Of a stretch of DNA of 64,000 nucleotides, positions 37,521-45,037 are shown one piece after another. The DNA is from Acholeplasmatales bacterium. Lineage in GTDB: Bacteria > Bacillota_I > Bacilli_A > ML615J-28 > CAG-313. The stretch is from positions 48,808 through 112,807 of the forward strand of contig DPOU01000009.1 in NCBI GenBank assembly GCA_003539625.1, written 5' to 3'. The stretch's first letter is position 1. The number at the start of each line of letters is the position of its first letter. The position numbers were made by a program, and so were the translations under genes. Under the pieces are notes generated by a model. It did no database searches. It had not been told where the DNA came from and was given only the letters and a program-made list of their open reading frames with translations.

Positions 37521-37565
37521 AGCGATTGAGATTTAAAAAGACGAATATTTATTAATCTAATCGTT
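37521..37565 (+). repeat. Palindromic element, copy 4 (degenerate)
   Basis: AGCGATTGA, 27 bases, CTAATCGTT: the same 45-base length as the other copies. Its upstream flank AGCCTCCTGTG matches the orphan copy at 26.8 kb (AGCCTTCTGTG). The core GTAAATAT is not conserved, so homology is uncertain. Confidence 0.35.
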
Positions 37566-37574
37566 TTTAGAAAG

Positions 37575-37608
37575 CGTTAGGAATCGTTTAAATTCCTAGC
37601 GTTTTTTA
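37575..37608 (+). terminator. Terminator after the alpha/beta hydrolase gene
   Basis: CGTTAGGAAT (37575-37584) pairs with ATTCCTAGCG (37592-37601) with one G-T; T run follows. Confidence 0.85.
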
Positions 37609-37785
37609 TTTTTTATTTATTTTCTAATAAATTAATTTACAGAATATCAAAATAAAAAAACAATATATTTATTAGATTAAAAGTTAATAAATGGGGATTA
37701 AAAAAAAGTTATTAACATCTAAAATAAGTTATGCACATTATTATAAAAATATAAATTTATTGGCTTTTTACTTATGTTTTTTACA

Positions 37786-37813
37786 AGTTAACATAATATA
37801 TATTATAGGAAGT
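37786..37813 (-). other. dif: dif site (chromosome dimer resolution)
   Basis: Read on the - strand, the 28 bases are an 11-bp arm ACTTCCTATAA, a 6-bp centre TATATA and an 11-bp arm TTATGTTAACT. Compared from memory with Bacillus subtilis dif, 26 of 28 positions agree. The two half-sites are partly palindromic, as XerC/XerD sites are. It lies in the gene-free gap where gene direction switches from + to -, and xerD is 2.4 kb away. Confidence 0.88.
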
Positions 37814-38044
37814 AAAATATAAATATAAAAAAATAAAGTAATTGATTAATAAATGTACTATTTCTAATTAATTAAGTGTTTATTTGCTGTTTTTTTACTT
37901 TTACGACAATTAAACTAACTCATTTTTAGCATTTATGAGTGTATTTATTTTGTTGAAATGTTTTGAACCTCAAAAACATTGTTTTTTAACATCTTTTGTA
38001 CTTATGTGAATAACTTTAGAGTATTAATGGTTAAAACTTAAAAA

Positions 38045-38070
38045 AAGGCCCTTTTTAGGCCTTATTTTTG
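38045..38070. terminator. Hairpin with T tract in the terminus region
   Basis: AAGGCC (38045-38050) and GGCCTT (38058-38063), flanked by A and T tracts. No gene ends close by. Confidence 0.5.
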
Positions 38071-38164
38071 ATTTTTAAACTTGTTTATTAACAGTTTTTC
38101 TTCTACTTTTATTAAAATTAATATGTTTTTAATAAAAAAAACACCTTTTTATAGCAATCGAAAT

Positions 38165-38189
38165 AAAAAAGTTGGATATTTATCCAACT
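38165..38189 (-). terminator. Terminator of the PHP phosphatase operon
   Basis: GTTGGATA (38171-38178) pairs with TATCCAAC (38181-38188), with a T run on the - strand. Confidence 0.75.
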
Positions 38190-38208
38190 CGTTTTCTTAC
38201 ATTTATTA

Positions 38209-39027
38209 TTATAATTCATCAATTTTAGTTAAAACATTGATTCCAATTTTTTCTGCCTCTTCATAGATAGCTAGTGTATATTTATCCTGTATTCGATTAG
38301 GAGCGTGTGCATCATCATTAATTATAATTCTTGCATTCATTTGTTTTGCCAGTAGCCAAAATTCACGTCTAGGGTAAGGAAAATTAATTTCACCATTTTG
38401 ATAAAACACTTTATCTTGGTAGTATGAATTTCTTATACCATTGACATTAATTTCTAAAACTACATTATTTTTAATTGCTGAAGCGATAATCTTTTTTGAT
38501 ACTTCTTCACATTTTTTATCCCAGTCTTTAATATTCCAGGCAAATATCTCAGGATGTGCTAGTATCTTAAAAAATCCTGTTTCTAAGCCTTTGACAACTG
38601 TATTAGTGTATATTTCTATTTCATCTTCTGTTAAGGGGTGATCAAATATACTAATGTATTTGCCATTTACAAAAATATAGTGTTGGCCTAAAACCAGTAA
38701 ATCTAGTTCTTTTTTGAATTTTTCATATAAAGGTTTTAATTCTTCCATGTACTCAATTTCAACACCAAATAACACCTTTATTTCGCCTTTATAGTTATTT
38801 CTTGCCCTCTGTAAGTGATCCAAATAAATTTCATCGTATTGTTCTATGCTCATTCTTCTAGAAGCAAGCTTTTTTTGCAATTCTTTTGTGAACGGACCAT
38901 GATCAGTAATTGCTATAGTGTGATAACCTAGTTGAATAGCTCGTTTTACGTAATCTTCTACATCGCCAATAGCATGTTTACATAAAAATGTATGTGTATG
39001 ATAATTAGATTCAATCTTTGTTTTCAT
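38209..39027 (-). CDS. PHP-domain phosphoesterase, histidinol-phosphatase (HisK) type
   Basis: A 272-residue metal-dependent phosphatase. PHP motif 1 is NYHTHTFLCKHA (residues 9-20), motif 2 AITDHGPF, and later metal ligands lie in VEIEYME, LAHPEIFAW and INDDAHAP. This is the HisK/YtvP arrangement of histidinol-phosphatases. No histidine biosynthesis gene is present here, so another phosphomonoester substrate is possible. Its start overlaps the end of the Fic-like gene by 17 bases, so the two form an operon. Confidence 0.8.
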   Translation of the reverse strand: MKTKIESNYHTHTFLCKHAIGDVEDYVKRAIQLGYHTIAITDHGPFTKELQKKLASRRMSIEQYDEIYLDHLQRARNNYKGEIKVLFGVEIEYMEELKPLYEKFKKELDLLVLGQHYIFVNGKYISIFDHPLTEDEIEIYTNTVVKGLETGFFKILAHPEIFAWNIKDWDKKCEEVSKKIIASAIKNNVVLEINVNGIRNSYYQDKVFYQNGEINFPYPRREFWLLAKQMNARIIINDDAHAPNRIQDKYTLAIYEEAEKIGINVLTKIDEL

Positions 39028-40051
39028 AATTTAGCCCAAAAATAAGTCGTGGATCGTTTTCTGAGATAATTTTCATCCAACGAGCACTTCTTCCTTTGCC
39101 AAGTGGCATGATAATTTGTTCATCACGAAGTTTAAAAAGAATACGATTGATAGTTGAATCACTAGCATTGGGGTGAATTCTTCTAATATCATCTTTTGTA
39201 AAATAAACTGGCATCTTTTGTAAAATAGTTACTTCTATTACATCACTCTTAAAAGCTCGTTCTTGTTGAGTAAGTTTTTTAATCATTTCTTGAAGCGTTG
39301 AATATGTTTGTGCAATCAATTCGAAGACTAATCTAACAGTATCAGTAGTTTTTAAGTAATTATCTTGGTAATTAATGCTTCCTTTTGCAACCGCAGTATC
39401 AATTTTATTTTTAAACGTAGTGTAAGTTTCAAAAAAACTAACATAGTGAATTGAAATTACATCAGATAATAAAATCATGTAGTATAAAGATAAGATTGCT
39501 GCAAGCTCATTATGATTAGAATAAGGTTTTAAATTAACCATTTCCATAAACACAATAACTGATAAAAAAATATGCTCAAATTTATCGTTTTTGAACCAAT
39601 CCTGGTATTTTTCAAGAATTCGTTCATAAGTAAGTCTTAAGCTTACTTTATTTTCAAGTATTGCATTTGAAAATTTAATTGTTGTTTTACCATATATTAA
39701 GTTTAAACAATCTAAAATATCACTACCATTAAAGAATAAATGATTAGTGGCCTTATCATAAATCATATTGACAACTTTTTTTATCCCAACAACCATTTGT
39801 TCTTCTTTATTTTTAGGTAAAGAATTTTTAGTAATAAGTAATCGTAAACGATTATCAGTAATATCAACACCTATTAAATTAGCTAGAAAAAATGTATCTT
39901 TTTCAATTACTTCATTTCTTAAATACTTGGCTTGATCTTTTATTTTTTCTTCATATTCAAGATTCATTCCAAGTAATCGATATGTTGATAACATGTCCAT
40001 CAAAACATCCGATGGAATTGTATAATGTTTTAATATTTCGAAATTATCCAT
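39011..40051 (-). CDS. Fic-like protein with degenerate active site and C-terminal winged helix
   Basis: A 346-residue protein with the helical layout of Fic/DOC proteins. Where active enzymes have HPFx(D/E)GNGR, this one has LKPYSNHNELAA (about residue 177): the catalytic His is replaced by Lys and the phosphate-binding GNGR is lost. The C-terminal 80 residues form a winged-helix-like domain (FTKDDIRRIHPNASDSTINRILFKL). It may be a DNA-binding regulator built on a dead Fic fold. GAGGTG precedes the ATG. The family call rests on pattern resemblance; a plain winged-helix protein is the alternative. TGA stop, overlapping the PHP gene. Confidence 0.55.
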   Translation of the reverse strand: MDNFEILKHYTIPSDVLMDMLSTYRLLGMNLEYEEKIKDQAKYLRNEVIEKDTFFLANLIGVDITDNRLRLLITKNSLPKNKEEQMVVGIKKVVNMIYDKATNHLFFNGSDILDCLNLIYGKTTIKFSNAILENKVSLRLTYERILEKYQDWFKNDKFEHIFLSVIVFMEMVNLKPYSNHNELAAILSLYYMILLSDVISIHYVSFFETYTTFKNKIDTAVAKGSINYQDNYLKTTDTVRLVFELIAQTYSTLQEMIKKLTQQERAFKSDVIEVTILQKMPVYFTKDDIRRIHPNASDSTINRILFKLRDEQIIMPLGKGRSARWMKIISENDPRLIFGLNYENKD

Positions 40052-40114
40052 TATTACACCTCAAGTTTATTATAAAATAAAATTATTTTTTTTGCAACAA
40101 AAAGAAACAAAAAC

Positions 40115-40131
40115 CCTAAGAGACTTAGGGC
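40115..40131 (-). terminator. Terminator of the PAP2 gene
   Basis: CCCTAAG (40115-40121), loop AGA, CTTAGGG (40125-40131), with a T run on the - strand. Confidence 0.8.
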
Positions 40132-40133
40132 AG

Positions 40134-41060
40134 TTATTCTGACATTTTCATTTTATTAATTGCTTCTTCTATTTTAGTAAAAATAAGTGGGACTACATAA
40201 ATACCTAAAAAGGCAATTAAGAAATGCATTACAATAGTAAAAATAGCATTTTCATGAATATTTTTAGGAACGATGCCATAAATAAGATACGCCACTCCAA
40301 CTATGGCAAGGCCAATTACTAATCGTAATAGTTTTTGAAGTTTAGGTACATTACAGCCAAAATTGACCTTTTTTTCCTCTAAAAAGGCTCCACTTGCAAA
40401 CCCTAGTATCATACCATAACTTTTTAAAAAGTCACGACCGAATAAAAAACTTCCTTCGGAATTCTTAAAGAATAAACAAGGTGTAAAGATAGTTAAAGTT
40501 ACAATGTACAAAATCCACTTCTTTTCACCAAACATATCTTGTAAAAATGCACATAGGAAAGCAATTGCCACACCAATGACAATACCGGTTAAAACATCAC
40601 TTGGAAAGTGAACACCTAAATAAATTCTACTAATTCCGACTAGTATAATGAATGCAATAAAAACAATTCTTACAACAAGTAATCGTTTTGCGTTATATTG
40701 TAAACATACTGAAGAATATAATGCTGCACTATTTTGACTATGGCCACTTGGAAATGAAGTTCCTGTTGCCCCATCTTTTAACGATGTATCAACTAATTTT
40801 CTTAAATATTCATGTCCTTCATATTCAAACGGTCTTCTTCTATTAACTAAGCCTTTAACAAAGTTATTAATTAAAAATGAAGAAACCAAAGTATAGCCAA
40901 TAATTAACCCTTTATCTTTATCATATAACCAATATATAATTAGAAATAAAATGATTAAAAACAAACTTCCTAGAATTGTTGAAACAAAATAATTGAAATA
41001 ATTAAAAAAAGTATTTCGCATTGAATCGAAAAATTCTAGTATTTTCCATTCCAAACTCAT
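40134..41060 (-). CDS. PAP2-superfamily membrane phosphatase
   Basis: A 308-residue polytopic membrane protein with the three acid-phosphatase motifs: KGLVNRRRPFE (about residue 69), FPSGHSQNS (about 103) and GISRIYLGVHFPSDVLTG (about 142). Substrates are probably undecaprenyl pyrophosphate or phosphatidic/phosphatidylglycerol phosphates on the outer face; the extra C-terminal helices (to residue 300) are beyond the core domain. AGGAGG precedes the ATG. It starts 11 bases after rluB, so they may be cotranscribed. Confidence 0.87.
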   Translation of the reverse strand: MSLEWKILEFFDSMRNTFFNYFNYFVSTILGSLFLIILFLIIYWLYDKDKGLIIGYTLVSSFLINNFVKGLVNRRRPFEYEGHEYLRKLVDTSLKDGATGTSFPSGHSQNSAALYSSVCLQYNAKRLLVVRIVFIAFIILVGISRIYLGVHFPSDVLTGIVIGVAIAFLCAFLQDMFGEKKWILYIVTLTIFTPCLFFKNSEGSFLFGRDFLKSYGMILGFASGAFLEEKKVNFGCNVPKLQKLLRLVIGLAIVGVAYLIYGIVPKNIHENAIFTIVMHFLIAFLGIYVVPLIFTKIEEAINKMKMSE

Positions 41061-41071
41061 ATAGCCTCCTA

Positions 41072-41830
41072 TTATTTATGATAAGTATCACGTCTTAATA
41101 TTTTAGATGCTTTTGAAAGTTCAATTAAAGTTTTTACTTCGTGTATATCTAATCTGCGAATTGCGCCTTCTGAAAGATCATTAATTTCAACACAGCCAAA
41201 TCTTACTCTAGTAAGTCTTTTTACTTCATAGCCGATAGTTTTAAACATTTCTTTTACTTGGTGATTCATGCCTTGGGTAATAACGATTCTAACTAGAGTT
41301 GAGATATTAGCACGATCAATCGATTCGATACTAACGATTGCGGGTAAAGTTAGTTTACCATTAACCATTACCCCATTTTCAAGTTTATCTAAATCATCTT
41401 TATTCATTATTCCCTTAACTCTAACAAGGTATTCTTTTTGAATTCCGCTTTTTGGTCCAACCATCATATTCATAAAATTTCCATCATTGGTAAGCAAGAT
41501 TACACCTTTAGTGTCGTAGTCTAATCTACCTACAGGAAATATTCTTAAATCTCTATATTCAGAAGGAAGTAAATCCATTACGGTTTTTCTTCCTAAATCA
41601 TCGTTTACGGTGCTGATACAACTGCGTGGTTTATTTAAAGCGAGGTAAATGGACGAGGTTTTAAATACAACTACATCATCAACACTAACTTCATCACTGG
41701 GTCTAACTTTACAACCTAGTGAATTTACTACTTCACCATTAACTTTTACGCGGCCCTCCAAAATTAATTCTTCGGCTTTTCTTCTTGATGTCAATCCGCT
41801 TGCGGCAATACGTTTTTGAATTCTTTCCAT
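41072..41830 (-). CDS. rluB: Pseudouridine synthase RluB/RsuA family
   Basis: A 252-residue enzyme expected to make pseudouridine in 23S rRNA. An S4 RNA-binding domain (RIQKRIAASGLTSRRKAEELI) occupies residues 3-60. The catalytic domain has VGRLDYDTKGVILLTNDG with the active aspartate, then GMNHQVKEMFKTIG. GAGGAGG precedes the ATG. In Bacillus rluB lies just downstream of dacB-spmA-spmB; the same neighbourhood exists here with a terminator between. Confidence 0.93.
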   Translation of the reverse strand: MERIQKRIAASGLTSRRKAEELILEGRVKVNGEVVNSLGCKVRPSDEVSVDDVVVFKTSSIYLALNKPRSCISTVNDDLGRKTVMDLLPSEYRDLRIFPVGRLDYDTKGVILLTNDGNFMNMMVGPKSGIQKEYLVRVKGIMNKDDLDKLENGVMVNGKLTLPAIVSIESIDRANISTLVRIVITQGMNHQVKEMFKTIGYEVKRLTRVRFGCVEINDLSEGAIRRLDIHEVKTLIELSKASKILRRDTYHK

Positions 41831-41927
41831 TTTTTCCTCCTCTTAATTGTCATTTTTATTAAGTAAATTATACCAAAAACGATAATTTATTGCAAGCGAT
41901 TTAATAACATTTTTTTAGCCTAAAAAA

Positions 41928-41958
41928 GGGCTCATTTTAGAACTTTTCTAAAGAACCC
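41928..41958 (-). terminator. Terminator of dacB-spmA-spmB
   Basis: On the - strand, GGGTTC plus TTTAGAA pair with TTCTAAA plus GAGCCC; T run follows. It overlaps the spmB stop. Confidence 0.75.
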
Positions 41959-42436
41959 GCATAATTATTGCAATAAAAAGATAAGTTAGCAAATTTGCCA
42001 AAAATAAGGGTATTAAAATTTTGCTATTTTTGTTACTTTTTAAGGCTGATAAATAGGTAATTACAACATAAAAGGTAGTATCAAAACTATTTTGAATTAA
42101 TGTTGCATATTTCCCATAAAAAGAATCAACACCATACTTTTTATATATTGAAGTCATTGTAAGGAGTGATGATGACCATGAAATCGGTTTTGTTAGCATT
42201 TGGATGATTAATTCTGGGCAAAAAAATTTTTCAACTCCGCACAGATGCATTTTTTCGACTATTCCCGAATTTAAAAAAACATTTAGCACTAATACAATGC
42301 CAAGCATTGATGGAAACATTTTAAGAAGTGAACGATAACTATCTTCTACTCCTATCGAAAAAGACTCATATAAATTTACTTTTTTAAATAAGCCAAACAA
42401 AAAAATTATTATAATATACAAAACAATTACTTGCAT
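41948..42436 (-). CDS. spmB: Spore maturation protein B
   Basis: A 162-residue membrane protein of the nucleoside-recognition (Gate) domain type. It has a helix-rich layout with SFSIGVEDSYRSLLKMFPSMLGIVLVLNVF and a C-terminal NSFDTTFYVVITYLSA segment, as in SpmB. With SpmA it is needed for core dehydration in Bacillus spores. It overlaps spmA by ten bases and is last in the dacB-spmA-spmB operon. Confidence 0.85.
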   Translation of the reverse strand: MQVIVLYIIIIFLFGLFKKVNLYESFSIGVEDSYRSLLKMFPSMLGIVLVLNVFLNSGIVEKMHLCGVEKFFCPELIIQMLTKPISWSSSLLTMTSIYKKYGVDSFYGKYATLIQNSFDTTFYVVITYLSALKSNKNSKILIPLFLANLLTYLFIAIIMRVL

Positions 42437-43011
42437 TTAGTGACAAGCCTCATAAAGATATCTAATAATATTCCAACAACAAATGCAAATGTACTACAAA
42501 TTATCATAGCAATGACTAGTGCACAATCGGTAACTCCACCAAAAGAATTTCTAATACTAATAATGTTTAGTGGAAACATACTCAAAGTACATACATTGAT
42601 AGTTATAAAAGTATTAACGCTTGCTCTTTTTTGATAATTATTTAATTTTATATTACCATCAATTAATTCTACAGCTTTTAAGCCAAGCGAGGTTGCGGCG
42701 ACACCAATACCTAAAATATTTGCCACCAAATTTGCACACACATACTCCATTTCTTTGGAGTTTTTATCTAAATTAGGAAATAGTTTTGAAACCGGCTTTT
42801 TAAGTAATTTTGCTAACCGTGAGATTAAACCTGAATCATTAGCAATATTAAAGATACCATTCCAAAACATTATTAATAAAGACATACTAATAAATGTTTT
42901 AAGCGCTTCATTTGTTGAGTTCAAGATTATTGAAGACATGTTCTTTATGTTACCTGTAAATAAGCTGATAATAATACCTAGAAAAAATAGGACAACCCAC
43001 AAAATACTCAT
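42427..43011 (-). CDS. spmA: Spore maturation protein A
   Basis: A 194-residue polytopic membrane protein with the other half of the nucleoside-recognition domain pair: MFWNGIFNIANDSGLI, LVANILGIGVAATSLGLKA and FITINVCTLSMFP segments. It starts one base after the dacB stop and overlaps spmB. Operon order dacB-spmA-spmB is diagnostic for the sporulation cluster. No sporulation-type promoter was identified. Confidence 0.87.
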   Translation of the reverse strand: MSILWVVLFFLGIIISLFTGNIKNMSSIILNSTNEALKTFISMSLLIMFWNGIFNIANDSGLISRLAKLLKKPVSKLFPNLDKNSKEMEYVCANLVANILGIGVAATSLGLKAVELIDGNIKLNNYQKRASVNTFITINVCTLSMFPLNIISIRNSFGGVTDCALVIAMIICSTFAFVVGILLDIFMRLVTKCK

Positions 43012-43012
43012 A

Positions 43013-44053
43013 TTAACTCCGCTTATTTAAAACTTTTTCGCAAATCACTTCTTCTTGTTTTAAATACTGAATTACTAAATTGTCATTATTATTAATAACT
43101 CGGTAATCTATTTTCTCACAATAAGCAATTGGAACTAAGAGATCAGCTTTTTTTACGAAATAATTCTTATTTTTTTTCATCTTAAAATACAATTCGAACT
43201 TAGATATAATCTGTTTATTATGATAAGTGTTAAAACATTCCTTCGCAAGATTTTTATGAAATTCCCAATCGTTGCCACAGCCCAAAGTAACAATCACAAT
43301 TTCCATATCATCTTTTTCGAAGACACTAACCAATGTTCTCCCCGCAAGTTTTGTGTAACCAGTTTTACCACCGATGGCAACATCGCCTTTTATTAATCGA
43401 TGTTTATTTGAAAAATACATTTTCTTATTATCTAGTAAATTGGCAACATAATTTTTAGTTGAAGTAATTTCACGAAAAACCGTATTATTCATTGCGTAAC
43501 TCATCAATAATGCCATATCGTATGCGGTGGTATAATTTTTGGTAGTAGTATCAAGACCACTAGGATTTTCAAATGTTGAATCGTTCATTCCAATCTTTTT
43601 AGCAGTCCTATTCATTAAATAAATAAAATCAGATACATTACCACTTAAATGATATGCAAGTACAGTAGCCGCATCATTGCCACTACACAACATCAAGCCA
43701 TACAGTAAATCTTTAACTGTGATTACATCGCCAACTTTTAAATAGATTGATGATCCCTCACATTGGTTGACAAGATCACTTACAACAATAATATCATTCA
43801 AATTATAATTTTCAATGCATGTAATACAAGTCAATATTTTGGTAATTGATGCTGGTAACATTCTTGCTTTCTCATTACTAGCTGAAAGTACGCGATGTGT
43901 ATTAGTTTCCATCGCAATGTATGATTTGGCGTATGTTGTAACCTTTACTGCTGGAATATCAACTTCAGTTTTTACTATTTTAGTATAAAAGACAGTAATA
44001 ATAATGCCTATATAACTAAGTAACAGAATTATAAATACTATTTTCTTTTTCAT
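43013..44053 (-). CDS. dacB: D-alanyl-D-alanine carboxypeptidase (DacB/DacF type)
   Basis: Trims pentapeptide stems of peptidoglycan; in this context probably the spore-cortex enzyme. The 346 residues have an N-terminal hydrophobic anchor or signal (KKKIVFIILLLSYIGIIITV), then the penicillin-binding motifs SITK (Ser nucleophile, about residue 68), SGND (about 125) and KTGYT (about 226). GTG codons at 44098 and 44062 lie upstream in frame, but GGTG before the ATG at 44053 gives a standard signal sequence. A C-terminal beta domain follows. It is the first gene of the operon with spmA and spmB. Confidence 0.88.
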   Translation of the reverse strand: MKKKIVFIILLLSYIGIIITVFYTKIVKTEVDIPAVKVTTYAKSYIAMETNTHRVLSASNEKARMLPASITKILTCITCIENYNLNDIIVVSDLVNQCEGSSIYLKVGDVITVKDLLYGLMLCSGNDAATVLAYHLSGNVSDFIYLMNRTAKKIGMNDSTFENPSGLDTTTKNYTTAYDMALLMSYAMNNTVFREITSTKNYVANLLDNKKMYFSNKHRLIKGDVAIGGKTGYTKLAGRTLVSVFEKDDMEIVIVTLGCGNDWEFHKNLAKECFNTYHNKQIISKFELYFKMKKNKNYFVKKADLLVPIAYCEKIDYRVINNNDNLVIQYLKQEEVICEKVLNKRS

Positions 44054-44104
44054 TATTTTCACCAATATATAATATGACGCAACAAGAAAATATAGCACAA
44101 ATAA

Positions 44105-44132
44105 AAGGTGTAGACCCCAATATCTACACCTT
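44105..44132 (-). terminator. Terminator of mutS-mutL-miaA
   Basis: AAGGTGTAGA (44105-44114) pairs with TCTACACCTT (44123-44132), with a T run on the - strand. Confidence 0.85.
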
Positions 44133-44134
44133 GA

Positions 44135-45037
44135 TTATTTACTAAGAAATACTGTTATTAGATTATAAACTTCATCAATTGTTTTATTAAAATCTTCTAG
44201 ATTAATATTTACTACTTGGCAATTATCTTGATTTTTAAACCAAGTAAATTGTCTTTTTGCATAATGTCTCGAATTCTTTTTAATTAGTTCAACCATTTCA
44301 TTATAATCTATCTCATTATTTAAATATTGAATTACTTCTTTGTAACCTATTGCTACTTTTGAAGTCATTGAATAATTATTAATACCAATATTTTTAACTT
44401 CTTCAATTAAACCATCTGCTAGCATTTTATCAACGCGTTTGTTGATTCTATCATATAACGACTCACGATTATCATTCAAGAAAATTATTAAAGCATCATA
44501 TACTAATTCGTTCTTTTTAGAACGTGAAGTATTATCAACATTAGATGAAATAAGTTCAATCGCTCTTAGGACCCTTTTTCGATTGTTTGGATGGATTTCA
44601 CTTGCTTTATCAGGATCAAGATTAGCTAATACTTGATGTAACTCTTCATTAGTTAATGAATCGTATTTACTTTGTTCATTACTTCGTTTTTCTTCTAAGA
44701 ATTGATAATTTTTAATTACCGAGTCAATGTATAATCCACTTCCACCAACAATTAAAGGGACTTTATTTTTGCTGGTTAAATCATCAATGCATTCTCTTAC
44801 ACCTTTTTGAAATTCGGCAATCGAGTATGTTTTACTGGAATCTAAGAAATCCATATAGTGATGAATAACTCCTTGCTTTTCATCATCGGTAGGTTTAGCA
44901 GTACCAATGTTCATTTTTTGATAAATTTGGTATGCATCTCCATTAATGATATCAGTTTGCAACCTTTTGGCAATTTCAATTGACAATTTTGTTTTACCAA
45001 CCGCAGTTGGTCCCGTAATAACAATAACTTTTTTCAT
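44135..45037 (-). CDS. miaA: tRNA dimethylallyltransferase
   Basis: Adds dimethylallyl to A37 of tRNAs reading UNN codons; 300 residues. The P-loop is GPTAVGKTKLSIEIAKRL (residues 8-25), followed by NGDAYQIYQKMNIGTAKPT, VGGSGLYIDSVI and the C-terminal HYAKRQFTWF tRNA-binding segment. It overlaps the mutL stop by one base (TAATG), the usual mutS-mutL-miaA order. Confidence 0.96.
   Translation of the reverse strand: MKKVIVITGPTAVGKTKLSIEIAKRLQTDIINGDAYQIYQKMNIGTAKPTDDEKQGVIHHYMDFLDSSKTYSIAEFQKGVRECIDDLTSKNKVPLIVGGSGLYIDSVIKNYQFLEEKRSNEQSKYDSLTNEELHQVLANLDPDKASEIHPNNRKRVLRAIELISSNVDNTSRSKKNELVYDALIIFLNDNRESLYDRINKRVDKMLADGLIEEVKNIGINNYSMTSKVAIGYKEVIQYLNNEIDYNEMVELIKKNSRHYAKRQFTWFKNQDNCQVVNINLEDFNKTIDEVYNLITVFLSK

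Larger units (their letters stand above)
37509..38208. other. Gene-free, AT-rich replication-terminus region
   Basis: About 700 bases without a credible gene; short open frames here lack ribosome binding sites. It holds a degenerate palindromic element (37521-37565), a terminator, a dif site (37786-37813), two exact DnaA-box matches TTATNCACA (37729-37737 on +, 38005-38013 on -) and two further hairpins. Genes converge on it from both sides. Confidence 0.8.

Noticed and set aside
37729..38013. Two exact DnaA-box matches and two near matches in an AT-rich gene-free region, as in a replication origin
   Set aside because: Genes converge on the region instead of diverging, a dif site is present, and there is no dnaA, dnaN or rpmH. 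In AT-rich DNA such nine-base matches can occur by chance.
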